64,000 nt of DNA from Scolanthus callimorphus. Taxonomy: Eukaryota; Cnidaria; Anthozoa; Actiniaria; Edwardsiidae. The translations under genes were made by a program, and so were the position numbers. The number at the start of each line of letters is the position of its first letter. The first letter of the stretch is position 1. The stretch covers positions 14,115,646-14,179,645 of the forward strand of contig CM066919.1 in the NCBI GenBank assembly GCA_033964015.1, in the 5' to 3' direction. The notes below the pieces were generated by a model. It was not told the origin of the DNA. It worked only from the letters and a program-made list of their open reading frames with translations, and made no database searches. Shown in pieces: positions 10,138-21,352 of this stretch.

Positions 10138-10877
10138 AGATGCCGGATAGCAGACGGAAATCTTTGGGAACACTGTGACCGTCGAAACACGATTTTGTTC
10201 TGCCTCGATCGCGTACAACTTCACGATTTTGCTTGGTTTTGACTTTAAGGTGGCCCGCGCCTGTTTCACACGAAAAATATACTAACATTTAATCGCCGAC
10301 TTTTTCCAGAAAGCGCGCTCCGATTGCTAATATTTTTGGATAATAGTATAGTGGATTACTAGAGATTACACTGCAAGGAAATTATAATAGAAAAGTTACA
10401 CCGATTACACAAAATAATCAATTTCCTGAAGGTAGACATATAGCAACAAAAAGTCTCCTTAACAGAAAGACGAGACAAATTTTCTTTTTAGTAGGCTCAA
10501 TAAATTACTTAAGTATTATAGTTTGTATATGTAGTTGTATATTACAATTGGCCTCATGGAAATTGCTTGATGAGTGTCGACTTAAATTGTGTAGCTTATA
10601 CGCCTCAAGATACTTAAGACTCGAAAAGCACGACGGCAACTGAATTGAGAGCCTAATCTTACCTGTAACGACAAACATTTGTATTAAGAGATTTTATTAG
10701 AGCTTTCTACACGCAATTCGTCTTCTAATATCGAACGAAAACCATAACAAAGGAGTGCACGGGCTCTTTAAATCGTAAGGGAGACGCAAAGTGCTAGTAT
10801 CCTGGTGTTTTCACTAGCTTTATGTATGTTAACTTCAGCAGCAGCCCTTGTTTGACAGCTTCAAATTGTTGCACCGT

Positions 10878-11065
10878 TAAGGCCCGTTCTCACGGCGCGA
10901 TTTCAGCTGCGATTTCTGTGGCGATCCCATGGAGATGTCATATCGCGCGGTGTGAACGGTCGGCGATCTTTCACACGCCGCGATTTCAGCTGTGATTTTT
11001 GCGGCAGTCGTCGACGTCATATCGCGGCGGTGTGAACGGACGGTGATTTGACCCTGCGATATTTG
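10878..11065 (+). repeat. GC-rich GCGATTTCAGCTGCGATTT repeat, left member of an inverted pair
   Basis: Starts TTAAGGCCCGTTCTCACGG and holds two tandem ~87-bp units with GCGATTTCAGCTG and CATATCGCG-GGTGTGAACGG. A matching block lies inverted at 17035-17220, ending GTGAACGGGTCTTTAA. The two could bound one 6.3 kb element or be two separate MITEs. The interior is a mosaic of other repeats. Confidence 0.55.
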
Positions 11066-11137
11066 CCAGTTTGTTTGTTATCTGAAGAAATCGCAATTTG
11101 AACATGTTCAAAATAATAATAATAATATTATTAATAA

Positions 11138-13840
11138 CTAGCTGATGCCCGTGAAAAATTCACGGAAATTTTAGCCTGTTAGCCGGCTCTCCAGTGTTTT
11201 TTTTTTTGGATTTGTCTTTTTTTTGCGCGCGGGATTCTTCTTTCAAATCTTATAAACATGATTTACAAACCTCCCTTCAACATAGAACCACCTCGCTCCA
11301 TGCTGAAATAAACCTGAAGTGAGCCCCCAATAATTTGTTTTCGCACTAGAGAAGAAACAGGACAAGTAAAAATGTGTTTGTTCATTTAGGGTCTAAGCGC
11401 GCGCTCTGCGAATTAAGGCAGTGCCAGTGCAGTGGTGTACGTTCGTTCAAGCTTGAATGAAAATTTTTCTCAGCTCAAAGCTTTCGAATCAAAATTATCC
11501 CTATACATAACTGTAAGTAATCTGTAACAGAATCATTAAGGTCTGGATGTCTATGGTGCTTTCGTCTGAGCGAACAGACTTCTTTTTTAGTTTCTGTTGG
11601 GGACTTCAACATGGCGCCTTTGCTAACGCGTTCTCCTCGCTTAGAAAAACAATTGAATGAGAACTTCTGTTCACTTTTTGAACAGATTCGCGAAATCCTC
11701 TCAAGCAACGTCTATAGAAATGATGTGGTTTGGGAGTTTTCTAGCTCAGCCGTTTTTCCGTAAAAGGGTGGAGAACAGAAATTTTCCTTAGCGTATTATA
11801 TATAAGACTAGCTGATGCCCGTGAAAAATTCACGGAGTGTAAGGGGGAAATTTATTTTTTAAGTGTTCTCTGTTTAAAAAAAAAACAGAAAAGAAAAAAA
11901 GGGGGTCATGATTTCTCTGAGTTCCCCCTTCCATAAACTGCTCGACTTACATTACTAATAACCTCGCATCAGCATGAGTACCCCGTCCCACCATGCCGAA
12001 ATAAATGAAGTGCGCCCAAAAGGATTTTTTTTGCACTGGTCTCCCTGATTTGGTGGGACAAAATCACGCGCGTGAGTCCGTCTCTCAGATCGGCCAAAGA
12101 ACCCGCGAAAACCCGTTTGACTTCTGAATTGTTTGATTGTTTATCATATCTCAGTGCGGGGAGAGAAGAAACAGGTGAAGTAAAAATGTTCTAAGATTTT
12201 TTTCAGTTTATGGTTTTTATTTTGTTCGGCTTTGTCCCTCGCTTAAAAAATCGCTTGAATTAGAACTTAGCCCAGAGTGAATCTTTTCCAAAAAAAACAC
12301 ATGCCCACTGGAGGGATTTTCCTCCTTCTCTTCGGGATTGTGCCCTTCGTTTTGCGATAAGCCGTCGGGATTTATACTTAGAGAATGTTATTCATGGCTT
12401 TGCTTTGTAAATGTGTCATTTCGACTTAGCATGACTTAGCGCGCGCTCTGAGGGAAGCAAGGTAGTGTGTACGTTTGTTCAAACTTGAATGAAAAATTTT
12501 CTCAGCTCAAAGCTTTCGAATTAGAATTGTCTCTGCACATTGCTTTATGTAATATGTAACAGAACCATTAAGGTCTGGATGCCTATGGTGCTTTCGGCTG
12601 TGCGAACTGAGTTCTCTTTCAGTTTCTGTGTGAGATTTCAAAATGGCGGCGATGGCGGCTTTGTCCCTCGCTTAAGAAATCGCTTTAATTAGAACTTAGC
12701 CCAATGAATCTCTTGCAACAAGAACACGCTCACTGTCGAGATTTTCACCTTCTATTCAGGTCTGTGAACTTCTTTTGGCGGTGCAGCTTCAGGGCTAAGC
12801 GGAGCGATTTCTCTTACGGCATTAATATAGACTAGCTGATGCCCGTGAAAAATTCACGGAGTATATAAAGGGGGGAATTTATTTTACTTTAGTATTAATA
12901 TTCTCTTTAAAAAAGCGTCGGAAAAAGGAAAAAAATAACAACGGACACCATAATGGGGGAGAGAAAGCATGATTTTCCTGAGTTCCCTGAATGTTTTTTT
13001 CGTAAATTCCAGGGATCACAGACGTTTGTCAAGCAATTTTGTTCTAGAGTTTGCTAGTTACGGGATGATATTTTAGAGCGAATATTATGTATGACGGCGA
13101 AGCGAGCCTGTGTACGTTTGTTCAAACTTGAATGAAAATTTTCCTAGGCTCAAATCTTTCGAATCGAAATTATCCCTGTACATAACTGTAAATAATCTGT
13201 AATAGAACCATTTAGGTTTGGAATGTCTATGGTGCTTTCGGCTGTGCGAACTGAGTTCTTTTTTTAGTTTCTGTGGGACATTTCAACATGGCAGCGATTC
13301 GCTTGAATTAAAACTTAGCCGAAGGCGAATCTTTTCCAACAAAAAAACCCACCCAATGGAAACCTTTCCTCCTTCTCTTCTGGTTTGTGTCCTTTGTTTT
13401 GTGATACAGCGTCAGGATATATACTTAGAGAACATTAACCATGGCTTTGGTTTGTGTAAATGTGTAATTTCGACTTGGCGCGCGCTCTGGGAAGAAAGGC
13501 AATGGCGTACGTTTGTTTAGGTTTGAATGAAAATTTTTCTCAGCTCAAAGCTTTCGAATTAGAATTATCCCTGCACGTTCCTGTATGTAATCTGTAATAG
13601 AACCATTTAGGTTTGAAAGTCTATGGTGCTTTCGGCTGCGCGAACTGTGTTCTTTTTTAGTTTCTGTGGGAAATTTCGGCGGATGGCGGCTTTGTCCCTC
13701 GCTTAAGAAATCGCTTGAATTAGAACTTAGCCCAAATCTTTTCCAACAAAACACGCCCATTGTCCAGATTTCCACCTTCGCTTCAGGTTTGAGAACTTCT
13801 TTTTGCGGCACAGCTTCAGGGCTAAGCGGAGTGAACCTAT
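11138..13840 (+). repeat. Three-copy direct array headed ACTAGCTGATGCCCGTG
   Basis: The header ACTAGCTGATGCCCGTGAAA at 11138, 11808 and 12831 includes a small hairpin (CCGTGAA-AAA-TTCACGG). Unit lengths are about 0.67, 1.02 and 1.0 kb. Each unit ends with sequence like GGGCTAAGCGGAGCGATTT and contains a ~200-bp module (11445-11680, 12465-12700, 13110-13310, 13500-13700) starting near GTACGTTYGTTCAA. Translated on the minus strand, the module gives related peptides with TETKKE and RKHHRHPDLN. A degenerate module recurs at 61240-61480. Class unknown: terminal hairpin and tandem array suggest a rolling-circle or SINE-like family, but this is not shown. Confidence 0.7.
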
Positions 13841-13873
13841 TTATCGAACCTATTTATCCTGAAATAGGTACAT

Positions 13874-13992
13874 GTATAATGCGACGTTTGCTGCAAATTA
13901 GTTCGACTCCAATTTATTGGTTCGACTCAGACTTGAATTCGAGTGGCCAACTCGGATAGTACGACTGTGGTGCAGCAAACGCCGCGTTATAC
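13874..13992. repeat. Small fold-back element
   Basis: TATAATGCGACGTTTGCTGC at 13874-13893 pairs imperfectly with GCAGCAAACGCCGCGTTATA at 13973-13992. The loop contains GGTTCGACT-type repeats. GTTCGACGTTTGCTGC occurs again near 18187. Confidence 0.6.
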
Positions 13993-14179
13993 TCGCATCG
14001 AATTCAATTCATAAATCATGCAAATTAGAAAATAATTGTTTTAAATTTGAGATATTGCGCAAACGTCACGAAAATAGCCTCTCCTCCATGTACAAAACCT
14101 GGATTCCCCCCTTACAGAGCATGCGTTCTGAGCTTAATAATGTGCAGTCGCAAATCCCTACAAAAAAGGATCTCTCCGA

Positions 14180-14578
14180 GCCTGTTCCGACAGAACCCAA
14201 AAATGGCAAGATTTCTACCCTTAGGTCAGGTAAAGTCAGATAGGCTTGATTATTTGCATAGAGAATCCTTATACAATAAGAAACAAAATATCAAATATGA
14301 CTTTTTTCTAATTCATCCGTCTTTAAGATATCAGCTGCTAAACTTTGGTTACTGCATCGTTTTATGGCAAAATTTGTACAATTCTAACAAAAAATGCAAA
14401 AAAGTGCTGCAGCAACCAAAGTGTAACCCCTCATATCTTAAAGACGGATCAATTAGAAAAAAGTCATATTTGATATTTTGTTTCTTATTGTATAAGGATT
14501 CTCTATGCAAAGAATCAAGCCTATCTGACGTTACCTGACCTTAGGGTAGAAGTCTTGCCATTTTTGGGTTCTGCCGCC
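14180..14578. repeat. Palindrome with ~175-bp arms
   Basis: Left-arm strings AACCCAAAAATGGCAAG, ACCCTTAGGTCAGGTAA, GATAGGCTTGATT and TATCAAATATGACTTTTTTC recur in reverse complement in order on the right (14400-14578). The loop is about 45 bp (14357-14402). Reading frames across it are by-products of the palindrome. Confidence 0.85.
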
Positions 14579-14598
14579 TGTTCCTGTTTCGAGCTCAT

Positions 14599-14788
14599 TG
14601 TAATCTATTATTATCAGGCCTAAACCAAAATCAATTGAGCAAACTCCAATATGTTCAGAACTCCGCCTCGCGCCTGTTAACCGGTACACGGAAGTATGAC
14701 CACATTACTCCTGTTCCTGAAAGAGCTGCACTGGTTACCTGTTGTTGCCAGGATTGATTTTAAAATTTTACTTTTAACTTTCAAGTCC
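14599..14788 (+). pseudogene. LINE (CR1/L2/Jockey-like) RT C-terminal fragment, part 1
   Basis: Frame one reads LNQNQLSKLQYVQNSASRL and TGTRKYDHITPV. After a +1 shift, frame two reads LKELHWLPVVARIDFKILL and LTFKS. This is the thumb/post-RT block of non-LTR retrotransposons (consensus L-RLQ-VQN-AARL ... HITPVLKELHWLPV--RI-FKILLLTYK). The expected next residues, -LNDLAPEYL-, are displaced 1.4 kb to 16188, so the LINE was split by a later insertion. Confidence 0.88.
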
Positions 14789-14930
14789 ATCTTTAAATTT
14801 AGCTGTGACGCCATTTTACATGATTTTACTAGGAAGAATCCAAATTTATCAATTGTTATAATCAACAAGGAACTGACTCCAACATTTTAAATTTTTGTGA
14901 GTTAAAGGCATATTTTTCAGAGCAACTCGC

Positions 14931-16175
14931 GTTACCAGTTCCGAGCCACCGCGTACCAGTTCCGTGCCACTTATAACTTTGCAATTTGCTTATGATTTAA
15001 GAATCATTTTAAGTAATAACTGAGACAAAAATCATATCCTTGCTTTCTGGTTGCTATTTTATTCTATTAACAGAATTTTAACTTCACAATACGGCAGTTT
15101 AATTCTTTAAAATAAACCATTTACGAGTTTTGCTTGTCTGTCGATAAAAATATCACAAACTTATGTCAATTAGTAAATAGTAAAGAGTATCAAACGTCCC
15201 TTTATTGTAACAGATAATTGCGCCAGAAATGATGTTTTGGCGAGAAAAAAGAGAATGGGAGATGCATCTTTAGCAGAATCTCACACTTCCCTGGAAGAAC
15301 ACACGTGAACGTAAAATACTGACAGAAAAAAAACGCTCACGGAAAATAACTCACTCTGGCATGGATCACTGGCGGAGAATTCTGAAGCTGTTAACTCCTG
15401 TTTAATATTGTTTATTTTTATCCAACCCTTTTAAAATACTTATCTTTAGCAAACAGTTTTTTGTTTGGTAAAATAAGCTGCAAATGTTTTGAAATCCTGG
15501 CCTAAAAAATCCAGCCTCTCAATTGTATAGTGATACGTAATTTTCATCGACGTCACGATTGAATGAAAGAGAGAGTTTATAAACAAATAACTGAGTTTCG
15601 TCTTAAAAACTATAATTGTCGCTTAATAAAATCACACCTTATTGAATAATGATTGATAAAGAAATCATGTCATTTAGAACTCACACAAATATACTCTTTC
15701 TGTGACCTCAAATTTGTGTAAACAAGAGAAACAAGAGAACTTGCGCGAGGTGGCACGGAACTGGTACCACTACTAAAAAATCGCACATAAAACTAAAAGC
15801 AACAGAAGATTAAAACCACTGCATCAAGCGAGAAAAAAATATCAGATAACGTAGCTTTGACTCTTTTTTAAGTAACTGTAGCAAAATTGGAGTATTTCGT
15901 ACAAGATATGTGACTTTTGCACTTCACTTTCGAGACGAGGTCAGTTCACTGTGCAGTGAAAACCGCAAATTTTAGTAATGAGAACGAGACCTGCTTCTAA
16001 GTAGTTGGGCTTTCTTAACAAACCGTTTGGTGATACAACCCGTTATTTCGCTTTCTAAAAGTCAAATAGTCACACTTTGTTTATGTATTCTTAGTTTGTT
16101 CAAATTCGCAATACTCATGGTGAAAAGAGAGATTAGTTTTTATGTGGCACGGAACTGGTACTGGCACGGAACTGG
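14931..16175. mobile_element. ~1.25 kb insertion with CCAGTTCCGTGCCA ends, splitting the LINE
   Basis: The left end carries ACCAGTTCCGAGCCACC and TACCAGTTCCGTGCCAC in tandem. The right end carries GTGGCACGGAACTGGTAC and TGGCACGGAACTGG. A further inverted copy lies at 15750-15770. The interior is AT-rich with no frame recognised. The exact junction with the LINE is unclear because 14790-14930 fits neither part. Confidence 0.6.
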
Positions 16176-16187
16176 GCAACCCACTGT

Positions 16188-16232
16188 AATGACTTAGCTC
16201 CGGAATATTTAAAAGACCTTTTGTCTTCCTAA
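16188..16232 (+). pseudogene. LINE RT C-terminal fragment, part 2
   Basis: Reads NDLAPEYLKDLLSS then stop, the motif that directly follows LLLTFKS in this LINE group. It completes the fragment at 14599-14788 on the other side of the CCAGTTCCGTGCC insertion. Confidence 0.72.
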
Positions 16233-16346
16233 GCACTTCAGTGTCGAACTTATAGCAATATATTGGAGCAAATAATTAAGATTGAACAATGTTTGACTTA
16301 CCTTATAGTTGTAGTTCGTGTTCTGAAGTAGATTTTCGACAAAGAT

Positions 16347-16571
16347 TTAAACAGGAGAACAAACTAGACAAGTTAGAGCAGAAATAAAGCCTTCGAAGTT
16401 ACTTGGGTCGGTTAAAAACTTTCCGCAACAAGCTGCCTCTTTTGTTGTAGAACAAAGCCGGCCCGACACCTCACCGTACGGAACATCTGATTCGCTGACT
16501 ATACCTTCTAGCCAATCACTAGCCAAAAACTCATCGAAGATGAATTGAAGGGTTTCTATAAGAAAACCCAT
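16347..16571 (-). CDS. Hypothetical 74-residue frame
   Basis: MGFLIETLQFIFDEFLASD... with a cysteine-containing tail (GRLCSTTKEAACCGKF, CLVCSPV). Composition is protein-like but no domain is recognised, and no splice or promoter signal supports expression. Could be a remnant of an element protein. 16235-17030 otherwise holds nothing assignable. Confidence 0.2.
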   Translation of the reverse strand: MGFLIETLQFIFDEFLASDWLEGIVSESDVPYGEVSGRLCSTTKEAACCGKFLTDPSNFEGFISALTCLVCSPV

Positions 16572-17034
16572 ATTGGCGAGGGTACTTAGAAGAAACTTAG
16601 AATTCTAAGCAGTTCTACTTACAAATGTCTAAATTAGAGTTCAATATACGAACCAGCAAAGTGTGAAGAATAAGACTCAAACAGCTCGACACACGAGCCA
16701 ACAAACTTTTTTCAATGAGTAATTATGCCGCGAAGTCTTGAAATGTGTGGGTCTTATGTAACAGCGTGTTGTTGAATAAAGGATACATTCCTTTGACAAC
16801 TCTCATCTTATTTAAAGGAATCCTGACTTTAATTCAAGGCCTTTTCACTAAGAAGATACGTAAGCCCGTGAGTCGCTAGTAGATTTCGACCCACCCACCT
16901 CCCCTTCGGCGACGTAACATAACGCGTACTTCCGTCCGCCTTCAGCCGCTCTACCTCGGTCAACCCATATCCCATAACTTAATCCCACACGATCGAGACA
17001 ATGAACGGCCTGGTTACCTCAATGAAAATCGTTA

Positions 17035-17220
17035 ACAATTCTTGGCTTCTTGGCATATTGCCAAAACGCCCGCGACGTCGCGGCGACACCGCGCCGCAAG
17101 TGAAATCTCCATAAGATCGCCGGCCGTTCATACCGCGCGATATGACATCGCCATGGGATCGCCACAGAAACCGCACTTCAAATCGCAGCTGAAATCGCGC
17201 CATGTGAACGGGTCTTTAAG
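17035..17220 (-). repeat. GC-rich GCGATTTCAGCTGCGATTT repeat, right member of the inverted pair
   Basis: Reverse complement of the 10878 block: AATCGCAGCTGAAATCGCGC and CATATCGCGCGG counterpart CCGCGCGATATGACATCG, ending GTGAACGGGTCTTTAAG. Followed by CCCTGGCTAAACTAGGGCAC and a further GC-rich block (17228-17470) with repeated TAGCGCGCAACATTGTAGCC-like strings, probably another MITE. Confidence 0.55.
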
Positions 17221-18384
17221 CCCTGGCTAAACTAGGGCACATGTAGCGCGCAACATTGTAGCCGGACACATGTTTCCTTCATGTTTTCCTGTTTAGCCAC
17301 GCGAGAAACATTGTTGCGCGCGACAAATTTTGTAGCCGGGACACGAAGAAATGATTTTTCGCAAGACAAAGACATTCCATGTGCCCGAGACACACGCGTG
17401 CGATGCTTCCTAGTTTAGTCACTCGGGGAAACATGCAGGACACAAATCTTGCGCGCTACACATAACTTACTTTAGCCGTGCTCGGATGCACGTGCAACAC
17501 CGTGAAAACCGCGACGTTTGACGTTTGAACGTAGTCCAGCCAAAAACGATCGACAGATGTGCTTGGGTAGCACGGCGTTTGCAGCGTACCTAATTGATTG
17601 GTCCAAACCAGAGTTTTGGATCGGCGAGCCGTGTCGGGAATTACGGGTCTGGTACAGCATGGCGGCAAACGACGTATTAGAGTCGCACCAAAGCTACTTA
17701 CTTATAATTTATGTGAATTAGGAAATAATGATGCAAATTGGACTTTCTTCGAAAAAGTCAGTCCCCGTCCCCCAGAAGAACGTGCGTAATGCCGTACGAG
17801 TCGCAAATACAAAATAGTGCCACAGGAATTGGAAATCATTTCAACCTTAACTCCATAAAAATGCCAATTTATTTCAGTTTTCTAATAAATTTTTCGAATC
17901 GACCCGATACAAATAATTTTTGATGAAAGACTCTCTTGAGTTTATGGACTCTAATGCAGATCAGATAATTTCTATTTGAAGCTTCGAAAGGTTTGTAAAA
18001 GGCAGACAACCTAGTACAATCCGAATCTTTTTGGGATACTGCTAAAGTTTTGAGTACTGACTGAAACGGGTCCATTCAAATGCAACGCTGAAGCTGGTTG
18101 GAGAGAAAGTTCGACTCAGGTTCGACGTTTGTCGCGCTCGTCGGAGCTTTTGTTGAAACAATGTTTTTTGGTACGGTGCAACGAAAGTTCGACGTTTGCT
18201 GCAGGCCTTAGCTTTAGTTATGTTCCTGCCATCGACGTTTTGAACCAAGTGTTCGAACGTATTTACAAAAGCCGCGTTTATCTCTATGAGCCGATATTCT
18301 AACAGTGGTACAGGGAATCTTCTTCGGATTTCGGTTTACATGTAATAACATTATTCCAGAAAACTCCAAACAAAACTAAATTAC

Positions 18385-18459
18385 CTGTTGGAATTGCCTC
18401 CACAGCTCTTCCACGGTACCTTCCAGTTGTATTCTTAAAGCATGTTTCTCTTCAATATT
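18385..18459 (-). CDS. DRC2: DRC2 (CCDC65) coiled-coil exon, second of three seen
   Basis: A 75-bp exon encoding 25 residues in phase 0: NIEEKHALRIQLEGTV then EELWRQFQQ. Acceptor CATTGCAG|AATATT and donor CAACAG|GTAATT are canonical. The peptide matches the vertebrate CCDC65 [22 protein letters not shown] segment and joins the flanking exons exactly (IKNK|NIEEKH, RQFQQ|ALKNY). Heptad-like hydrophobics continue the coiled coil. The preceding intron is about 36 kb. Confidence 0.92.
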
Positions 18460-18646
18460 CTGCAATGCAAATTGTTATATATTCAGGATTATTGCGAGCG
18501 AGCGTTAGCGAGCGACTATATCTAATCTTGAGAAGTCCTAACGCCCGTGCAATTTTGGATTACGCGCGCAGAGCATTCTGGGACAGCCGCAAGATGATAT
18601 TCGTGAAGCGTCAAGATTTTCGTCTGGGCGACTGGTCAATCGATAT

Positions 18647-18690
18647 CAGCAGGGGGTTGCCTCAGCAGGGGGTTGCCTCAGCAGGGGGTC
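18647..18690 (+). repeat. 16-bp tandem repeat, ~2.7 copies
   Basis: CAGCAGGGGGTTGCCT repeated; the last unit is truncated before CACATC. Nearby 18495-18520 has GCGAGCGAGCGTTAGCGAGC. Confidence 0.9.
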
Positions 18691-19369
18691 ACATCTTCAA
18701 GATGTCGGCTACGCGAAAGTATACTGTAAACTCTGGTTCTTCGACTTAAAAACTGTTCTCTCCAAGCCCTGAGAGCGGACTTTCTTTTATAGGTAAGTTC
18801 TTTGTTTCTTTCACTTGCAATTTTAACCCCCGTTACTATATTTTATACCACAATGACCTTTTGTCCCCGAGTTTTTGCTGTGTTTCGATAATAGATTCCA
18901 CGGCAACCAAAGCAAATTTGGCTTTTTATTTCCAAAGGACTGACTTCTCTTTTCATAATGCCACGCAAGACAAGCATATGATGCAGGAAGGTGGTGACTA
19001 CAATATATGGTATACAAGCAGAGAACAGTTATCGAAATGGTTACATTAGGATGTTAGCTGTCCTAGATATAGATAATTGCTGATACAATTATCATTGAAG
19101 CAGAGTTCATACTGGATTGTTTCAAATTATACAAACACGACCAACCTCTGAACGTCCTAAGGCTTTAAATAATTTTGAGATCTGTGGAAACTCCATACAA
19201 TGGTTGTGACAATTGTACTAAACAGTCTATATTGACTGTATGAGATAAACACCATGCGGAACATGTAACAACAATGACAAATGGTACTACTGTCAATTCG
19301 ACTGTGAATAAATTCAGCAGGATAAGCCAGCGATGATTAAAACAGTGGACACTAATGCAAATGCCAGGG

Positions 19370-19665
19370 GCCAATTGCTTGGCAGTTTCAAAAAAGTTTA
19401 CACAAGACTACAGGTATGTTTTCTGCTAAAGTTAACCTATAGTTCTGGTGCAGGTTGTTCAAAGGTGGATTAAATTTAAACCAGGTTTAGTTCTGAACAA
19501 AACCATCGAGTCACCATGGTAATTAATCCTGGATTAGTGCTAAACCACTTTCGAGCAACCGGACCCTGTTCCCCTTTTAAAAACTGTATGTTATTTTACC
19601 TTGGATTCTGAAATAAATTTGATGGTTGTCAAAACAGAATTGCACCTATTTTAGGCTATAAAGTG
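19370..19665 (+). repeat. Diverged copy of the exon-like segment at 24172-24445
   Basis: AAAAAGTTTACACAAGACTACAG|GTATGTTTTCTG matches AGAAAGTTTACACAAG...TTTCAG|GTATGTCTTCTG at 24190-24229. About 160 bp further on, GTTATTTTACCTTGGATTCT recurs at 24376 with one change. Order and spacing are kept, including the GT donor, so this is a direct duplication of an exon plus following intron about 4.8 kb apart. The sequence between here and 20100 is otherwise unassigned. Confidence 0.7.
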
Positions 19666-20100
19666 CATGTAAAAAAAAAATGATGGACAAATCCAATAAT
19701 ATTACTGGTAGGATCTGTATTAATCTGAGACATAAAAAATGTAAATTAAAAGCTATTTCTGTAATTTAAAACATTTTGTTTATTAGTTTTGTTTCTGTAT
19801 TTTTACAAATCGTGCATCTCCATTTTTTATGGTCAGAACTTCTCGCAAATTACTGTTGGTTTTTAGCACACCAAGTGAATGTTTATCTCATATTCAGTCT
19901 ATACACCTCATTAAGCTGCATTACATCGCATGTGGAGATCTTTTGAGTGATAAAATTTTGAACACAAGAAAACGTTTTTTAGCTACCAGTGGTCATATAT
20001 GGACATCATGACAAATCGGCAGGTAAACAACATGGCAAACAACCTGTCAATCAAATATTTAGACATTAATAACGTTTTAACTCTGAATTTCTAATATACA

Positions 20101-20460
20101 ACCGCAAAAGTTTGTCAACAATTTATCTCGCACATCGGTAATTAGAATAGAATTGACACTTGCCAATCAAAATGTGATGAGATCATTGATCACGTGATTT
20201 CATGACAAAACTGCTTATACTACTCCGCGGATTTTTAGAATAAAACCGTCAAACTTCGTCAACATCTCCTCTGTTACATATTGCCAATTAGCACATACCA
20301 ATCAAAATGTGCAGATGAATTCATCGATCACGTGATTTCAGAAAACTGCATATAACTCCGCGAATTTTTTAAATAAAGCCCCCAAACTTTGTCAACACCC
20401 TTTTGGGCCATTGTCAATTGACACGTGTGAATTTAAATTCGATGTCGTAATCGATCACTT
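20101..20460 (+). repeat. ~135-bp tandem repeat, 2.7 copies, with CACGTG
   Basis: Units begin at about 20101, 20246 and 20380 with CAAACTTYGTCAACA-like strings. They contain CCAATCAAAATGTG, GATCACGTGATTT and ACTCCGCG-ATTTTT. The E-box CACGTG is kept in the first two units and changed in the third (GATCACTTGATT). Confidence 0.8.
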
Positions 20461-20561
20461 GATTCATTCATCCATTCATCTTTATTCCATCAAATAACAT
20501 TAACAATATATAATTATGGACAGAACAATTATACGATGATGAGGAGCCTAGTAAAACCAAG

Positions 20562-21126
20562 ATGGCGGTTCTAAGTCATTTTCTCAAGCTCTCTCGTTAT
20601 CTGATAATTTTTACCTTAATTTCAATAATTTTTACCTCTATACAAGCCAAACAAGTATCTAACGCAGCTTCGTCTATACATGTTGCTTCTAAGGGCGATA
20701 GATATCACTACCCGAACAGAATTTCTAGTCGGCATTATAGATCTAGTCATATACACCCGCCATGTTGGAGGAAAGTGAAAACTGCAGTGGACCTTGCCAA
20801 CCTGTCATTGTGCGCTGGATATCTTGTCTTGTTATCGGGAGACGTCAGCCTAAATCCCGGACCATCAACTGAAACTACTATTAAACCCCTGACGTGTTCG
20901 TGGTGCCTAGACTGTCTTGTATATCGTGTGAGCGATTCTTCCATCTCAGATGCCTCGGTGCTGATTTTGAAGTGAGCCGAAAATGTCGTCAATGCACTGT
21001 CAGTGATTCTGTCGAGCTCAACGAGACCTATGACTCTGACAACCTTTTAATTCCACCTGAGCTGCGAGAATTGGGCAACTCAGGGGTCTAAAAATCGTTC
21101 ATCAGAACATACAAAGTCTTAAAAGT
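20562..21126 (+). pseudogene. CR1/L2-like LINE 5' region: hydrophobic leader, 2A-like motif, zinc finger, endonuclease start
   Basis: ATG 20562 in CCAAGATGGCGGTT opens a frame with a hydrophobic segment at residues 13-28 (YLIIFTLISIIFTSIQ). Residues 93-101 (nt 20838-20864) read GDVSLNPGP, a 2A-like ribosome-skipping motif with S replacing the usual E of D-x-E-x-NPGP, preceded by LVLL as in LINE 2A peptides. After a frameshift (20894-21090) comes LSCISCERFFHLRCLG ... CRQC, a PHD-like zinc-binding pattern. After another shift, 21088-21126 reads LKIVHQNIQSLKS, the start of the apurinic-type endonuclease domain. It ends there against the TIR at 21140. The upstream YY1-like start resembles promoter placement in other LINEs. 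Decayed and 3'-truncated. Confidence 0.8.
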
Positions 21127-21352
21127 TGACCAGAGTAGTATACAAAGTAAGAGTTCTACGTCCGGTGGATCACGGTGGATCTATGGATCCACCATGAACG
21201 TTGCGTGACGAGCGAAAAAAGTGGCTTCTCAAGTCACGCAAGAGAAAATGACGTCATCCTCGAAAACAATAGGTTGTCTATACTTGCCCAGACTTGCCCG
21301 CTAATCATAGGGGCTTGCCCAGACATACTAAAACCGGAAGTAAAGAAGGATT

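Larger units (their letters stand above)
9560..18384 (-). other. DRC2: DRC2 intron, 8.8 kb
   Basis: Defined by the donor at 18384-18383 and the acceptor at 9561-9560. It contains a possible small reading frame, the ACTAGCTGATGCC array, fold-back elements and a broken LINE. Coding phase is 0 on both sides. Confidence 0.85.

Noticed and set aside
11138..11170. Hammerhead ribozyme in the CTGATG-containing header
   Set aside because: The core would need CTGATGA and GAAA with three helices. The sequence reads CTGATGCCC followed by a simple hairpin.
10878..17220. A single 6.3 kb transposon bounded by the GCGATTTCAGCTGCGATTT blocks
   Set aside because: The blocks are inverted and similar but not better matched to each other than expected for two members of a common MITE family, and no shared target duplication was found. 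Kept as two repeats.
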